Below the pieces are notes generated by a model, which saw only the letters and a program-made list of their open reading frames with translations, did not search any database and was not told the DNA's origin. The position numbers were made by a program, and so were the translations under genes. From assembly GCA_016716675.1 (NCBI GenBank), contig JADJVG010000031.1, positions 1-6,336 of the forward strand: a stretch of DNA of 6,336 nt, given 5' to 3'. This DNA is from Hyphomicrobium sp. (GTDB lineage: Bacteria > Pseudomonadota > Alphaproteobacteria > Rhizobiales > Hyphomicrobiaceae). Of the stretch, positions 5,962 to 6,336 are shown piece after piece. How positions within the stretch are numbered: the stretch's first letter is position 1; each line of letters begins with the position of its first letter.

Positions 5962-5988
5962 TCACCGACTAGGTGAGTCATGGTCACC
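5962..5988 (-). repeat. Three alternating inverted 5-mers in the NDUFS4-like upstream region
   Basis: On the + strand TCACC, GGTGA and TCACC are spaced by 5 and 7 bases. In the - strand leader the middle element can pair with either neighbour, giving two mutually exclusive 5-bp hairpins 44-70 bases before the ATG at 5918. Each arm is only 5 bases, so chance is possible; a dyad protein-binding site is an equally fair reading. Confidence 0.35.
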
Positions 5989-6121
5989 ACGTCGGAGTCT
6001 TTTCCAGGTTTTGGCGTCCGTTTGCAAGCCGGCGCCTCGTCGCGGACGGCGGCCCCCGACGCGCGCGGCATCCTGACTAACCGCGGGGGCAAACCCGCCG
6101 ACAAGAACACGCATCCCGAGT

Positions 6122-6156
6122 AGTCACGATAAATACCTCTAAACTCAGAGTCACGA
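6122..6156 (+). repeat. 8-bp direct repeat AGTCACGA, possible operator
   Basis: AGTCACGA occurs at 6122-6129 and again, unchanged, at 6149-6156. The starts are 27 bases apart, about two and a half helical turns. The AT-rich stretch between them also contains CTCT-N6-AGAG. The right copy ends just upstream of where the -35 box of a + strand promoter with the TATAGT -10 at 6184 would lie. That is the usual place for an activator site, though a repressor acting on either divergent gene is also possible. Confidence 0.45.
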
Positions 6157-6183
6157 CTTTCATCCATTGCAAGAATTTCCCGC

Positions 6184-6209
6184 TATAGTTGCACTTGATG
6201 AGCCTGGAG
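6184..6209 (+). promoter_or_regulatory. Candidate -10 box and ribosome binding site of the last + strand gene
   Basis: TATAGT at 6184-6189 matches TATAAT at 5 of 6 positions, in an AT-rich stretch. No good -35 is found at normal spacing: TTGCAA at 6167-6172 is only 11 bases away. This would fit an activator-dependent promoter. GGAG at 6206-6209 lies 7 bases before TTG 6217, an ideal spacing that selects this start codon. Confidence 0.4.
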
Positions 6210-6216
6210 CCCTGCC

Positions 6217-6336
6217 TTGACCACCATAGATAGCCATGACCGGCCTCGCCCCTTCACCGCCGCACACTCGCGTCTGAGGGGCCAGATACCCGGCGACGTC
6301 ACCCGATCTCTGTCGCAAGATCAACTTGAACGATCA
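6217..6336 (+). CDS. Start of an unidentified protein, cut by the right edge
   Basis: From TTG 6217 the frame stays open for 40 codons to the end of the window; an in-frame TGA lies 18 bases upstream of the TTG. GGAG sits 7 bases before the TTG, and a TATAGT -10-like element lies further upstream. The visible N-terminus is polar and basic (TTIDSHDRPRPFTAAHSRL, later ending SLSQDQLERS), with no signal peptide or membrane segment. It looks like a disordered lead followed by the beginning of a helix in a cytoplasmic protein. I do not recognise the family. The alternative ATGs at 6198 and 6236 run into stops after 11 and 13 codons. A frame of 40 codons is open by chance fairly often in GC-rich DNA, so confidence rests mainly on the ribosome site and the need for a gene past this promoter-like region. 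Confidence 0.45.
   Translation, partial: MTTIDSHDRPRPFTAAHSRLRGQIPGDVTRSLSQDQLERS

Larger units (their letters stand above)
5919..6216. other. Intergenic region of about 300 bases between divergent genes
   Basis: This region separates the NDUFS4-like gene (- strand) from the last + strand frame and must hold both promoters. I see no tRNA signature (no T-loop GTTCRA motif or its complement). The left two thirds are very GC-rich; bases 6120-6190 are noticeably AT-rich, as expected of a promoter. It contains three alternating 5-mers TCACC (5962-5966), GGTGA (5972-5976), TCACC (5984-5988), a small GCGGG/CCCGC hairpin (6083-6098) and an 8-bp direct repeat (6122-6156). An 81-codon frame on the - strand, 6167 to 5922, stops 3 bases before the NDUFS4-like ATG. 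It looks non-coding by codon use and resembles no protein I know. Confidence 0.6.

Noticed and set aside
5930..6120. Possible tRNA gene next to the NDUFS4-like gene
   Set aside because: No GTTCRA T-loop or its complement, and no 7-bp acceptor pairing, was found on either strand.
5922..6167. 81-codon - strand frame ending 3 bases before the NDUFS4-like ATG, suggestive of a coupled leader gene
   Set aside because: The ribosome site is weak, codon use shifts from AT-ending to mixed without a coding pattern, the product is rich in Arg/Pro/Gly and resembles nothing known, and the frame crosses the AT-rich promoter-like region.
1..6336. Mobile element, CRISPR array, toxin-antitoxin or defence module
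   Set aside because: There are no transposase, integrase, Cas or toxin motifs, no regular repeat-spacer pattern and no flanking long inverted repeats. All identified genes belong to metabolic, respiratory or envelope-type families with uniform composition.

Overview
The window is a GC-rich stretch (by eye around 60% G+C) of a bacterial chromosome. It looks like ordinary metabolic genome of an alphaproteobacterium, most likely of the Hyphomicrobiales/Rhizobiales type. The strongest pointer is a small gene for an NDUFS4-like accessory subunit of respiratory complex I, a family restricted essentially to Alphaproteobacteria and mitochondria. The other protein families fit that setting. I see no phage, transposon, CRISPR, rRNA or tRNA gene.

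Layout from left to right. (1) The 3' part of a long coiled-coil protein on the + strand, open at the left edge, ends in a good intrinsic terminator. (2) A convergent orphan substrate-binding-domain protein (SBP_bac_3 type) on the - strand has no signal peptide. (3) Divergent from it is a DUF817 integral membrane protein on the + strand. (4) Convergent with DUF817, only 4 bases away, is a PLP-dependent Cys/Met-metabolism enzyme (cystathionine gamma-synthase-like) on the - strand. (5) Divergent from that is a MaoC/hot-dog dehydratase-like protein on the + strand. (6) Convergent with it is a D-amino-acid-transaminase-like PLP fold-type IV enzyme on the - strand. Just upstream of that, on the same strand, is (7) the complex I NDUFS4-family gene. 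(8) After a roughly 300-base intergenic region with several repeats, a new + strand reading frame with a good ribosome binding site begins and runs off the right edge.

The genes alternate in strand almost perfectly, so nearly every one must be its own transcription unit. The only same-strand pair is NDUFS4 then the D-amino-acid transaminase, and a 14-bp hairpin sits in the gap between them. Two amino-acid PLP enzymes, a putative solute-binding protein and an acyl-CoA hydratase-like protein suggest general amino-acid and acyl-CoA metabolism. The arrangement gives no evidence of one dedicated pathway.

I did not find a convincing new multi-gene system. The points worth a second look are local. 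The MaoC-like protein lacks the usual Asp/His catalytic pair. The D-amino-acid transaminase has Phe where the classical carboxylate-trap His sits. The solute-binding protein cannot have a signal peptide because a stop codon overlaps its ribosome binding site. There is also an 8-bp direct repeat upstream of the last gene, and a three-part alternating inverted repeat upstream of the NDUFS4 gene.
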